From positions 124,001-188,000 of the forward strand of contig NZ_JAJCVI010000006.1 of the NCBI RefSeq assembly GCF_020567525.1: a stretch of 64,000 bases of DNA, read 5' to 3'. Below, piece by piece: positions 51,183-59,057 of this stretch. Under the pieces are notes generated by a model that did no database searches, was not told where the DNA came from, and saw nothing but the letters and a program-made list of their open reading frames with translations. Source of the DNA: Halorubellus salinus (GTDB taxonomy: Archaea; Halobacteriota; Halobacteria; Halobacteriales; Natrialbaceae). The position numbers were made by a program, and so were the translations under genes. Within the stretch, counting starts at the first letter, position 1, and every line of letters begins with the position of its first letter.

Positions 51183-51554
51183 TTACTCGTCGTCGTCGAC
51201 GTCGTCCTCGTTCTCGCCACGCACCATCGCCGCCTCCGCGCTGGCGTCGGCGTCCGCAGCAGAGGGGCCGTCGGCCGCGTGCGGGCCCTCGACGAGTTCG
51301 CCGAAGTCCTCTACCTCGTCGTACTTGTCCTGGTACATGAGCGCCACCTTCCCCTTCTTCGTGAGCTCGTAGAGGCCGGATCGGGTGGCCGGGCCGATCT
51401 TGTCCACGAGTCCGTAGTCCGCGAGGACGGGGAGGCGGCTGTTGATGTTCTTACGGCTCTTGCCGGTGTGGTCGGCCAGGTTCGTCGCCACGTTCCGGCC
51501 GTGAGCCTGCAGTGCTTCGAGGATCAGGAAGTCGGTTGGTCGTCTGAGTCTCAT
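51183..51554 (-). CDS. PhiH1 repressor-like winged-helix regulator
   Basis: 123 residues from the ATG at 51554, about 25 bp after GTATAGTA (minus strand). The winged helix occupies residues 5-70: PTDFLILEALQAHGRNVATN, recognition helix KSRKNINSRLPVLADYGLV and wing RSGLYELTKKGKVAL. The tail of about 45 residues is acidic and disordered. Relatives include the phage PhiH1 repressor family; targets unknown. There is a long regulatory gap upstream. Confidence 0.78.
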   Translation of the reverse strand: MRLRRPTDFLILEALQAHGRNVATNLADHTGKSRKNINSRLPVLADYGLVDKIGPATRSGLYELTKKGKVALMYQDKYDEVEDFGELVEGPHAADGPSAADADASAEAAMVRGENEDDVDDDE

Positions 51555-51771
51555 AGGGTTGTCCCTTCCTACAACGTACTATACCGCTCCCTTTATTTCT
51601 ATCTAATGGCAATCTACCGGGCGTATCGCCTTTGGCAATTTCCATCGGTGATTTTATGTGGGTCGAGTCACAAGGGAGGAGTAGGATGCGAGGACGAACG
51701 TCACGGTGCGTGGAACCGTAACCTGCCTCGCACTCCTGCAAGCAACCACATCCGTTGCCATCTACAACGGA

Positions 51772-51850
51772 CCCCCAAACCCCACCCCCCCAACGCCCGC
51801 CCTTCCCCCCGAACGCGCGGGCATCTTCCCCCCACCCCATTCCTCACGCC
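51772..51850 (-). other. Candidate G-quadruplex/i-motif tract
   Basis: On the plus strand there are C runs of 5, 4, 7, 3, 3, 6, 6 and 4, many separated by one to seven bases (CCCCCAAACCCCACCCCCCC at 51772-51791). The minus strand therefore has several G tracts of three or more, enough for an intramolecular quadruplex upstream of both flanking genes. Confidence 0.45.
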
Positions 51851-51918
51851 CCACAGCGGAGCGACCACGGAACGCTATCGGTCCACCAGCTCGACCAGCG
51901 CCACAGCTGTCGTTCAGA

Positions 51919-52000
51919 CGGAACGACCGATGGAGTAGCTGTCGACCAGGCGGAACGACCGATGGAGTAGCTGTCGACCAGACGAAACGACCGACGGAGC
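51919..52000 (+). repeat. 32-bp tandem array upstream of the membrane HTH gene
   Basis: Units beginning CG(G/A)AACGACCGA start at 51919, 51951 and 51983 (last partial). The first two are almost identical, and a diverged partial unit precedes (AGCTGTCG near 51905). The array ends about 40 bp before the ATG at 52044. Confidence 0.85.
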
Positions 52001-52043
52001 GAGGGCATAGGTTCTTTTGCACCCCCGGACAAAGCGAGGGTGA

Positions 52044-53294
52044 ATGCGTCGGGTGAGTCGTCTCGTCGTCGTCGTGCTCGTGCTGTCGCTCGTAGTCGCC
52101 GGGTCGCTCGTCGTCGACCCGAACCAGCGGTCGGCGGCCGCGCAGGTGAACGCCACCGAAGCGTCGACCGCACAGTCGTTCGACAGCACGACGTTCCTGA
52201 TCACGACCCACCAGAACGGGAGCGCGACGTTCACCATCAGGTACGAACGCCGCCTCACCAACGAGACCGAACGCGACCAGTTCGAGACGTACGCACAGCG
52301 CTTCGAGAACCAGAGCACCGAGCTCTACAGCGACTTCCAGGCGCGCGCGGACGCTCTCACCGCCGCCGGCCGGAACGCCACCGGCCGCGACATGCAGGCG
52401 TCGAACTTCCGGCGGAGCGCGCGCGTCGAAGAGCGGTTCAACACCATCGGCATCCTCGAACTCTCCTTCCAGTGGGAGGCGTTCGCCGTCGTCCGCAACG
52501 ACGGCCGCGTCGTCGTCGGCGACGTCTTCGACGGCGGCATCTACCTCGGCCCGAAACAATCACTCGTCTTCGCACACGGCGACGCCCTCCAGTTCGCGAG
52601 CGTCGATCCCGACGGCTCGCCCTCCGGCGACACCCTCGCCGCGAGCGACTCCGTCACCTGGCAAGGCGAACGCGACTTCAGCGACGAACGCCCGCGCGCC
52701 ACCTTCGAACCCGCCAGCGCACCAACCACGACGACCACCAGCGGCGGCGGCGGTAACGGAGATGGTGGAGACGGCGGCGACGGCGGCACCACGAACCCCG
52801 GCGACGCCGGCGGTGACGGCCTCGGGATGCTCCCCATGCTCGCACTCGCCCTCGTCGCCGTCCTCGTCGCCGCCTTCGCCTACCGCGAATACGGCGGCGA
52901 CCTCGTCACCACCGACGACGACGGGAGTAGTGACGGACCGGCCGGAACCGTCCAAGCCGAGACGCCAACCGCCGACACCCCCACCGAGAGCGAGCCCGCC
53001 GGAAGCGAGGCGAGCGCCGGGTCCACCGAGCCAGCCGTCACCGACGAAGAGCTCCTCACCGACGAGGACCGCGTCGTCTCCCTCCTCGAAGACCACGGCG
53101 GCCGCATGCGCCAGGTCAACATCGTCGACGAAACCGGCTGGTCGAAGTCGAAGGTCAGCATGCTCCTCTCGGACATGGAGGACGACGACCAGATCTCCAA
53201 ACTCCGCGTCGGCCGCGAGAACATCATCAGCCTCGACGGCCACGAACCCGACGTCGCCGGCTCCCCCTTCGACGACGAGGACGACGACACGTGA
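52044..53294 (+). CDS. Membrane-anchored HTH protein (DUF7345/DUF7343-like)
   Basis: 416 residues. A signal/anchor (LVVVVLVLSLVVAGSLVV) is followed by an extracellular domain (about 35-225; ITTHQNGSATFTIRYERRL). Next come a Gly/Asp-rich linker, a membrane helix (LPMLALALVAVLVAAFAY, about 255-273), a low-complexity Thr/Glu linker and a C-terminal winged helix (EDRVVSLLEDHGGRMRQVNI...WSKSKVSMLLSDME) inside the cell. It resembles haloarchaeal one-component membrane regulators; DUF numbers are from memory. DNA target and signal unknown. Confidence 0.82.
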   Translation: MRRVSRLVVVVLVLSLVVAGSLVVDPNQRSAAAQVNATEASTAQSFDSTTFLITTHQNGSATFTIRYERRLTNETERDQFETYAQRFENQSTELYSDFQARADALTAAGRNATGRDMQASNFRRSARVEERFNTIGILELSFQWEAFAVVRNDGRVVVGDVFDGGIYLGPKQSLVFAHGDALQFASVDPDGSPSGDTLAASDSVTWQGERDFSDERPRATFEPASAPTTTTTSGGGGNGDGGDGGDGGTTNPGDAGGDGLGMLPMLALALVAVLVAAFAYREYGGDLVTTDDDGSSDGPAGTVQAETPTADTPTESEPAGSEASAGSTEPAVTDEELLTDEDRVVSLLEDHGGRMRQVNIVDETGWSKSKVSMLLSDMEDDDQISKLRVGRENIISLDGHEPDVAGSPFDDEDDDT

Positions 53295-53364
53295 AACCCA
53301 CACACGGAAGCGGCGAAACAGAACCGTTAAACGTACCCACCAACTACCAATGAGTGCGCACACC

Positions 53365-53439
53365 GCTCCGTTGGTGTAGTCCGGCCAATCATCTTGCCCT
53401 CTCACGGCAAGGACCAGGGTTCGAATCCCTGACGGAGCA
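53365..53439 (+). tRNA. tRNA-Glu (anticodon CTC)
   Basis: The acceptor stem GCTCCGT (53365-53371) pairs with ACGGAGC (53432-53438), with discriminator A at 53439. The anticodon arm is TTGCC-CTCTCAC-GGCAA with anticodon CTC. The T-arm is AGGGTTCGAATCCCT. No CCA is encoded and no intron is seen. A TATA-like GTTAAAC lies about 40 bp upstream. Confidence 0.95.
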
Positions 53440-53440
53440 T

Positions 53441-53584
53441 CTTCCTGTTTCAAACTGACCGCGAGCGACAGCGAGGGGTCCGGAAACAGGAAGTGCGACA
53501 CAGGATTCGAATCCTACCAGTCGCGCACAGCGAACGCACGTGAGCGAGCACGTCTGGTATCGGTTCGAACCCCTGACGGAGTAC
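53441..53584 (+). repeat. tRNA 3'-end remnants behind tRNA-Glu (possible attachment-site scars)
   Basis: GGTTCGAACCCCTGACGGAG (53562-53581) matches the tRNA-Glu 3' part GGTTCGAATCCCTGACGGAG (53418-53437) at 19 of 20 positions. Between them is another T-arm-like palindrome, AGGATTCGAATCCT (53502-53515). Just after the tRNA, CTTCCTGTTTC (53441-53451) and GAAACAGGAAG (53483-53493) form a perfect 11-bp inverted repeat. This layout is what a lost tRNA-integrated element would leave. Confidence 0.6.
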
Positions 53585-53656
53585 TTTTCAGCTACTCACC
53601 GACGACGAGCGTAGCGAGTCGGTTGGGAGCGCGTGTCGTCGGTGTGGTTCGCCGGG

Positions 53657-54013
53657 CTATTTGCGGCGTCCCCAGATTCGTTTCTCGTCGTCGAGTTCGA
53701 CGACGGTGTCGTATGTGGCTTCTATCTGGCAGGAGAGTCGTGGGTAGCCGAATCGTGCGGCGAGGGAGTCGTGCCAGTGTTCGGGGTCGGTGTCTTCTCG
53801 CAGGCGGACGCCGCAGGTGGCGCAGAGGCCGCGGCCGCCGCAGTTTGCGCGTTCGGTCCATCGCGTGTACGGTGAGAGGCCGGCATCGAGGAGTGCGTCT
53901 CGGATGGTCGTCCCTGGTGGGACGGTCAGTTCGTGGCGCTCGTCGTCGTCGATGACGAGGATCGTGACCTGGTCTGTGCCGCGTTCGCTGTCGTCGGGCG
54001 TCCCGGGAGGCAC
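53657..54013 (-). CDS. 2Fe-2S ferredoxin-like protein
   Basis: About 118 residues if the GTG at 54013 is the start; GTG 54046 is the alternative. A beta-grasp ferredoxin domain begins VTILVIDDDERHELTVPPG; the cluster loop NCGGRGLCATCGVRL supplies three cysteines and LSCQI the fourth. Ends with the conserved DDEKRIWGRRK. It is a cytoplasmic one-electron carrier, partner unknown. The start is divergent from the NmrA-like gene. Confidence 0.8.
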   Translation of the reverse strand: MPPGTPDDSERGTDQVTILVIDDDERHELTVPPGTTIRDALLDAGLSPYTRWTERANCGGRGLCATCGVRLREDTDPEHWHDSLAARFGYPRLSCQIEATYDTVVELDDEKRIWGRRK

Positions 54014-54186
54014 GTGGGTGTCTTGGAGTGTGAAGGCCTTAGGCACGCTGCTGGGTGGTGTCGATGCCGTGACTCTCTGTTGGGTCCTGCTGGTCGAGGG
54101 CGTGGACTCGAGTTCGGTTCTCAACGTGGCGTTACTCGCGGGTAGCGGCCGCTTAGTTATGCGAACACACGGCATACGTACGTGGG

Positions 54187-55104
54187 ATGACACAGAAGGT
54201 ACTCGTCGTCGGCGCGACTGGGCGGCAGGGCGATGCCGTGGTGGATCACTTGCTGTCGGGCGTGCACGGTGACTTCGCGGTGACGGCGATGACGCGGCAT
54301 CCGTACAGTGCGCGCCGGGACGTGGCGAGCCTGAAGGACCGCGGCGTGCGGGTCGTGAAGGGCGACCTGGACGACCCGAGTTCGTACCGCGAGCACCTGG
54401 AGCGAGTCGATGCTGCGTTCCTCGTCACCACGCCGACGGACGGTGGCGCGGACACGGAAGCGACTCGCGGCCGAGGCTTCGTCGACGCAGCCGCGGACGC
54501 CGAGCTCGAGTACCTCGTCTATGGGTCGGCGATGGGGACGAACCGGGTAGAGGCGAGCGAGGTGGAGGCGCTCTCGGGGAAGCAACGCGTCGAGACGTAC
54601 CTCGAGGAGTCAGGCCTCGATTATACGGTGATCCGGCCAGGGTTGTTCGTGCAGAACTTCGAGGCGCAGCGCGAGGATATCGAGGACGGCGTGCTGGCGT
54701 GGCCGGTGGAGGAGGAGACGCTGCTCGCGGTGGTGGACGTGGACGACGTCGGGACGGTCGCGGCGACGGCGTTCGCGCACCCCGACGCGTACGCGGGCGT
54801 CCACCTGGACCTCGCGGGGGACGTCCTGACGCTGTCGGAGATTGCGGAGGGGTTCGCGGAGATTCGCGGGCACGAGGTGACCGCGGAGCAGGTGACGGAC
54901 GACCGCGAGCGCGAGCGCTTCGGCGAGCTCGCCGCGGAACTGTACGCGTGGTACGACGACCACGGCGGGTTCCGGCTCGACGCGGCACCGCTCGCGGACC
55001 TGGGCGTCCAGCCGCGGTCGCTCCACGGGGCGCTCGTCCACGGCGACTGGGCGACCCCGGAGCCAGCGGGCGTCGACGACGAGGGAGCGGCGATCAACGA
55101 CTGA
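54187..55104 (+). CDS. NmrA-like NAD(P)-binding protein
   Basis: 305 residues from the ATG at 54187, about 32 bp after TTAGTTATG. Rossmann motif VLVVGATGRQGDAVVDHLL (GxTGxxG) at residues 5-23, then AMTRHPYSARRDVASL, and the GSAMGTN and YTVIRPGLFVQNF regions of atypical SDR NmrA/HSCARG proteins. Such proteins sense NADP redox state or act as quinone reductases. Substrate unknown. Confidence 0.85.
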   Translation: MTQKVLVVGATGRQGDAVVDHLLSGVHGDFAVTAMTRHPYSARRDVASLKDRGVRVVKGDLDDPSSYREHLERVDAAFLVTTPTDGGADTEATRGRGFVDAAADAELEYLVYGSAMGTNRVEASEVEALSGKQRVETYLEESGLDYTVIRPGLFVQNFEAQREDIEDGVLAWPVEEETLLAVVDVDDVGTVAATAFAHPDAYAGVHLDLAGDVLTLSEIAEGFAEIRGHEVTAEQVTDDRERERFGELAAELYAWYDDHGGFRLDAAPLADLGVQPRSLHGALVHGDWATPEPAGVDDEGAAIND

Positions 55105-55253
55105 GTGCCGCGGCACAGGGACGGCCGGCATCGTCCACTAACCGATAGGAGACTCGTTCTACCACCATCGGGGGCCAGGATTCGATACCCTCACCCGCCA
55201 GCCAACAGTACCAGAAATCGAGCCCTATCGGGGTCGCTGAGCCGAACGCATGG

Positions 55254-55400
55254 ACGACGAGCGTGTCGCCCGAATCGACTACTCCAGAACGACGAGCGTG
55301 TCGCCCGAATCGACTACTCCAGAACGACGAGCGTGTCGCCCGAATCGACTCGCCTACTCGAGGACGACGAGCGTGTCGCCCATGTCGACGCTCTGGCCTT
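55254..55400. repeat. 35-bp tandem array copying the end of the carboxylase gene
   Basis: ACGACGAGCGTGTCGCCC starts at 55254, 55289, 55324 and, inside the gene, 55364. On the minus strand the gene ends [11 protein letters not shown] (TAG at 55354-55356), and each downstream copy again reads (D)[12 protein letters not shown] in its own frame. The last spacing is 40 bp because of a 5-bp insertion. Three extra tails with stops thus follow the true one. Confidence 0.92.
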
Positions 55401-57174
55401 CTTCGACGGCGATCTCGCTGACGGTGCCGCTGGCGTCGGCGACGACGTCGTTCTCCATCTTCATCGCTTCGAGGACGAGGAGGACGTCGCCGGCGGCGAC
55501 CTCGTCGCCGACGTCGACCTCGACGTCGAGGATGGTGCCTTGCATCTCGGCGGTGACGGCGCCGGCGACGGCACCGCCGCCGCCGCTGTCGACGCCGCTC
55601 GGGCCGGCCGCTTCGGGGCGGTCGTCGCCATCGCTCCCGGTGGGGATGGCCATCCCGCCGCGTTCCTCGAGTTCGACCTCGAAGCGCTTCCCGTTCACCT
55701 CGACGGTGAACTCGCGTTCGACGACGTCCTCGTCGTCCGCGGTCATGGTCTCGGTCCCCCACTGCTCTTGGGCTTCGGCGATGCGGTCGCGGTCGATGTG
55801 CTCGTCGAGGTACTTCGTCGTGTGCGTCCCGGCGACGAACTCCTCGTCGGTGAGCATGAGGCGATGGAACGGGATGATGGTGACGACGCCTTCGAGGTCG
55901 TACTCGCGGAGTGCGCGCAGCGACCGCTCGATGCACTCCTCGCGAGAACTCCCCCACACGATGAGTTTCGCGATCATCGAGTCGTAGTCCGTGACGAGCT
56001 TGTCGCCCTGGCGGAGCGCGTCGTCCATGCGGACGCCGATGCCACCCGGCGGGTCGTACGTGACGAGCTTCCCGCCGGTGGCGGGCTGGAACTCCTTCGC
56101 GGCGTTCTCCGCGTTGATGCGGAACTCCATCGCGTGCCCGTCGAGGTCGACGTCGTCCTGCGAGAAGCCGAGTTCCTCGTCGGCTGCGACCCTCAGCTGC
56201 CACTTCACGATGTCGATGCCCGTGAGCTCCTCGGTGACGGTGTGCTCGACCTGGATGCGCGTGTTCACCTCGAGGAAGTAGAAGTTCGCGTCCGGCCCGA
56301 GGACCTCGCCGGCGTCGGCGTCGCGGTCCTCCTCCTCGACGAGGAACTCGAACGTCCCGGCGTTGTAGTAGCCGGCCTGGTCGGCGCCGCGGCGCGCGGC
56401 CTCCCCGATCTTCTCGCGGAGTTCGTCGCTGAGCGCGGGACTCGGGCCTTCCTCGATGACCTTCTGGTGGCGGCGCTGGAGCGAGCAGTCGCGCTCGCCG
56501 AGGTGCCGGACGTTCCCGTGGTGGTCCGCGAGGATCTGCACCTCGATGTGCCGGGGGTTCTCCAGGTAGCGCTCGAGGTAGACGTTCGCGTTGTCGAAGT
56601 ACGCCTCGCCCTCGCGTTTGGCGGACTCGAGTTGGTCCTCGACCTCCTCGGGGCTCTCGACGATCTTCATCCCGCGACCGCCGCCACCACCTTCGGCCTT
56701 GATGGCGACCGGGTAGCCGTACTCGTCGCCGAACTCTTTGACCGCTTCGGGGTCCTCGACGGGGTCGGTCGTCCCGGGGACGATGGGGACGTCCGCCGCC
56801 TCCATCGTCTTCCGGGCCTTGGTCTTCTCGCCGAGTTGCTCCATCGAGTCGCCGGCGGGGCCGACCCACGTGATGCCGTCGGTGTCCTCGACCTTCCGCG
56901 CGAACGCCGCGTTCTCCGCGAGGAACCCGTACCCGGGGTGGATGGCGTCCGCGTCGGCCTTCTGGGCGGCCTCGATGACGGCGTCGTGGTCGAGGTAGGA
57001 GTCCGCCGCTCGCGCGGGACCGACCTTGTACGCTTCGTCGGCGTACCGGACGTGCCCGCCGTTCTTGTCCGCCTCGGAGTAGACGGCGACCGTCGAGATA
57101 TTCAACTCCTCGCACGCTCGCATCACGCGAACGGCGATCTCTCCTCGATTCGCGACGAGAACCTTCCTGAACAT
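55354..57174 (-). CDS. pccA: Acyl-CoA carboxylase biotin carboxylase/BCCP subunit (propionyl/acetyl-CoA carboxylase alpha)
   Basis: 606 residues from the ATG at 57174. The biotin carboxylase part (1-450) begins [18 protein letters not shown], with ATP loop [12 protein letters not shown] and [17 protein letters not shown] linker with a Gly/Ser-rich stretch leads to the biotinyl domain with EAMKME (biotin Lys572, 34 residues from the C-terminus). It charges biotin with CO2 for propionyl/acetyl-CoA carboxylation, giving methylmalonyl- or malonyl-CoA. Its partner subunits pccX and pccB lie 4.5 kb away on the same strand. Confidence 0.92.
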   Translation of the reverse strand: MFRKVLVANRGEIAVRVMRACEELNISTVAVYSEADKNGGHVRYADEAYKVGPARAADSYLDHDAVIEAAQKADADAIHPGYGFLAENAAFARKVEDTDGITWVGPAGDSMEQLGEKTKARKTMEAADVPIVPGTTDPVEDPEAVKEFGDEYGYPVAIKAEGGGGGRGMKIVESPEEVEDQLESAKREGEAYFDNANVYLERYLENPRHIEVQILADHHGNVRHLGERDCSLQRRHQKVIEEGPSPALSDELREKIGEAARRGADQAGYYNAGTFEFLVEEEDRDADAGEVLGPDANFYFLEVNTRIQVEHTVTEELTGIDIVKWQLRVAADEELGFSQDDVDLDGHAMEFRINAENAAKEFQPATGGKLVTYDPPGGIGVRMDDALRQGDKLVTDYDSMIAKLIVWGSSREECIERSLRALREYDLEGVVTIIPFHRLMLTDEEFVAGTHTTKYLDEHIDRDRIAEAQEQWGTETMTADDEDVVEREFTVEVNGKRFEVELEERGGMAIPTGSDGDDRPEAAGPSGVDSGGGGAVAGAVTAEMQGTILDVEVDVGDEVAAGDVLLVLEAMKMENDVVADASGTVSEIAVEEGQSVDMGDTLVVLE

Positions 57175-57290
57175 TTCTTGCGGGAATCGACACGGACCGG
57201 CCACCTTACTCTTACGCTAGGTGGTCGTCAACCGACGCCCGGCTTCACGTTGACCGCTGGCGTCGGTCGCGAGCGCCGCGAGCCGAGCAC

Positions 57291-57950
57291 TCAGTCGTCC
57301 ACGAGCGCGTGCATGATGCGGCTCTCGGCCTCCTGGAGGAGGTTCGACGCGGTGCTCTCGGCGACGTCGAGTTCGCGCGCGACGTCCGCGAGCGACCCCT
57401 CGCGGGGGCGTTCGTAGTACCCGACGTCGACGGCGACGCGGGCGGCTTCGAGCTGGCGGTCGGTGACGTCGCTCGTGACCCGGGGGTGGCGGCGGTCGTA
57501 GTCGCCGACCTCCAGGACCGTGGTCTCGACGTCGTCGGGGAGGCCGTCGACGACCGCGCGGAGGTCCTCGCCGTCGCCGAGCAGCGTGATGTCGAAGCTC
57601 CCGTCGTTCTGGTAGCGGATGGGTGGGACGACGAGGAGGTCGAGGGACGCGAACGCCGCGCGCCAGTCGCGCTCCTCGGGCCGGGTCTCCTGGCAGACGT
57701 AGAGGTACTGGGAGTCCTCGTCGATGGGCGTCAGCTCGAACCAGCGGATGGAGTCGACGCTCGCGACCTGCTCGCGGTACGGTTCGCGGTCCGCGACGAC
57801 GTAGAACAGCTCGTACTCGACGCCGCGCTCCTCGAGGACGTTCCACGTCAGGAGCTCCTCGTACGCGACGACGTCCTCGTCCGCGATGAACTCGAGCATC
57901 GGATGCATCGTCTCGCGGGGAAGTCGCAGGCGCACGTCGAGGTACTTCAT
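57291..57950 (-). CDS. HTH-10 (Bat-like) transcription regulator, copy 1
   Basis: 219 residues from the ATG at 57950; the frame continues upstream but with Arg-rich shadow sequence. The N-terminal ligand-like domain (YLDVRLRLPRETMHPMLEFI) and the C-terminal HTH-10 domain (about 165-215; VTDRQLEAARVAVDVGYYERPREGS cut to DRQLEAARVAVDVGYYE) are those of the haloarchaeal Bat family, where VGYYxxPR is the hallmark. A close paralogue lies 362 bp upstream. Possible targets are the carboxylase genes on either side. Confidence 0.85.
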   Translation of the reverse strand: MKYLDVRLRLPRETMHPMLEFIADEDVVAYEELLTWNVLEERGVEYELFYVVADREPYREQVASVDSIRWFELTPIDEDSQYLYVCQETRPEERDWRAAFASLDLLVVPPIRYQNDGSFDITLLGDGEDLRAVVDGLPDDVETTVLEVGDYDRRHPRVTSDVTDRQLEAARVAVDVGYYERPREGSLADVARELDVAESTASNLLQEAESRIMHALVDD

Positions 57951-58312
57951 CGCTCGCACCTCGCGCCGCCACGCACTTGAATGACCTAGCCAGCGCGACG
58001 GAAGCGACTCCACGCCGTCCGCCCTCGTTTCGAGCGGGGTCGTCGTGGCAGTCCGTGGCGTTCGCCGCCGGCTGCGGCGCTGGCACCCAGGCGCACCTCG
58101 GCAAGCAGCCGCTTCGCGGAGGGACGCGCTCCAACAGCCCTCCAACAGCCCTCCAACCTACCTCGGCGCTCGACCGCGTCGACCCCCACGCGACCGCCGC
58201 CCTTACCGCCGGGCGACAGACGCCCGTCCGCCTCGACCGACCGACGCCCCTACCCGCCGTCAGACGGCAGCGTCTCTCGACGACGACGGGGCGCGAGCGA
58301 TGACGGCCGTCG
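57951..58312. other. Spacer between the two HTH-10 genes
   Basis: No gene seen in 362 bp. It holds the promoter side of the first HTH-10 gene and short direct repeats of CTCCAACAGCC (about 58130-58157). Otherwise GC-rich sequence without recognisable structure. Confidence 0.4.
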
Positions 58313-58975
58313 TCACCGACCGAGTGCGGCGTCGACGAGCGCGCGCTCGGCGTTCCGGAGGAGCGTCGACGCGGCCGACGCGGAGATATCGAGTTCCGCG
58401 GCGACCGCGTCGAGGTCGCCGTCGCGGGGGACCTCGTAGTAGCCGACGTCGCGCGCGACCGCGATCGCCTGGAACTGGCGGCGCGTCAGCCGGCCGGCGA
58501 GCGCGCCGCCGAGACGGCCGTGCTCGCTCACGCGCTCGACGGTCGCGTCCACGGCGTCGGGGAGCCCGTCGAGGACGCCCGAGAGCGCGTCGTCCTCGCC
58601 GAGCACCGTCACGTGCACGGTGTCCGTCGCCGTGTAGACGATGGGAGGGACGACGACCAGACCGGGGACGTCGAACGTCGACATGAACGCGCTGTCGGCC
58701 TCCCGGAGCGGTATCTCGGCGTACACGTAGAACGCGTCCGCGCCCTCGACGGGCGTCACGTCCGCCGTCCGCGCGACCTCGGTGGTCTCCTCTATCTCGC
58801 GGACTGCGCCGAGGTCGCCCGTGACGAGCGACAGGAAGTACACGGCGTCCTCGCTCGGCCGCACCTGCCAGGACAGGACCTCCTCGCGGTCGACGACGTC
58901 GTCGCCGTCCACCCACTCCGGGACCGGGAGCTGCATCGATGCCGGGAGCGTGAGCGTCAGGTCAGCCGACTGCAT
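58313..58975 (-). CDS. HTH-10 (Bat-like) transcription regulator, copy 2
   Basis: 220 residues from the ATG at 58975. Same length and order as the neighbour: N-terminal strand domain (SADLTLTLPASMQLPVPEWV) and C-terminal HTH with LTRRQFQAIAVARDVGYYEV and the second helix pair LDAVAAELDISASAASTLLR. Identity to copy 1 is moderate and mostly in the HTH. Divergent from the cytochrome P450 gene (83 bp between the starts), which is its most likely target. Confidence 0.85.
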   Translation of the reverse strand: MQSADLTLTLPASMQLPVPEWVDGDDVVDREEVLSWQVRPSEDAVYFLSLVTGDLGAVREIEETTEVARTADVTPVEGADAFYVYAEIPLREADSAFMSTFDVPGLVVVPPIVYTATDTVHVTVLGEDDALSGVLDGLPDAVDATVERVSEHGRLGGALAGRLTRRQFQAIAVARDVGYYEVPRDGDLDAVAAELDISASAASTLLRNAERALVDAALGR

Positions 58976-59057
58976 ACCGTCACGAACCTCCGCCACGGAT
59001 AAAAGGGTTCAGTGGCTCGGCCGAATCGACTCCGCTCTGGCGTGCGTTCGGGTACGT

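Larger units (their letters stand above)
51555..52043. other. Long intergenic region with C-rich and repeated segments
   Basis: About 490 bp without a convincing gene. It contains the promoter of the wHTH gene (about 51575), an A/T-rich patch (51590-51660), a run of C tracts (51772-51850) and a 32-bp tandem array (from 51919). Open frames here are Pro/Arg-rich and change frame within the repeats, so I do not call them. Confidence 0.5.

Noticed and set aside
51706-52056. Pro-rich frame of 116 codons in the long gap
   Set aside because: It runs through the C tracts and the 32-bp repeats, whose period is not a multiple of three, so the reading frame has no constraint.
53441-53493. Terminal inverted repeats of an insertion sequence
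   Set aside because: The perfect 11-bp inverted repeat encloses only 31 bp with no transposase or target duplication; a hairpin or integration scar is simpler.
53500-53584. A second complete tRNA behind tRNA-Glu
   Set aside because: Only T-arm-like pieces are present; no acceptor stem pairing or anticodon arm can be built.
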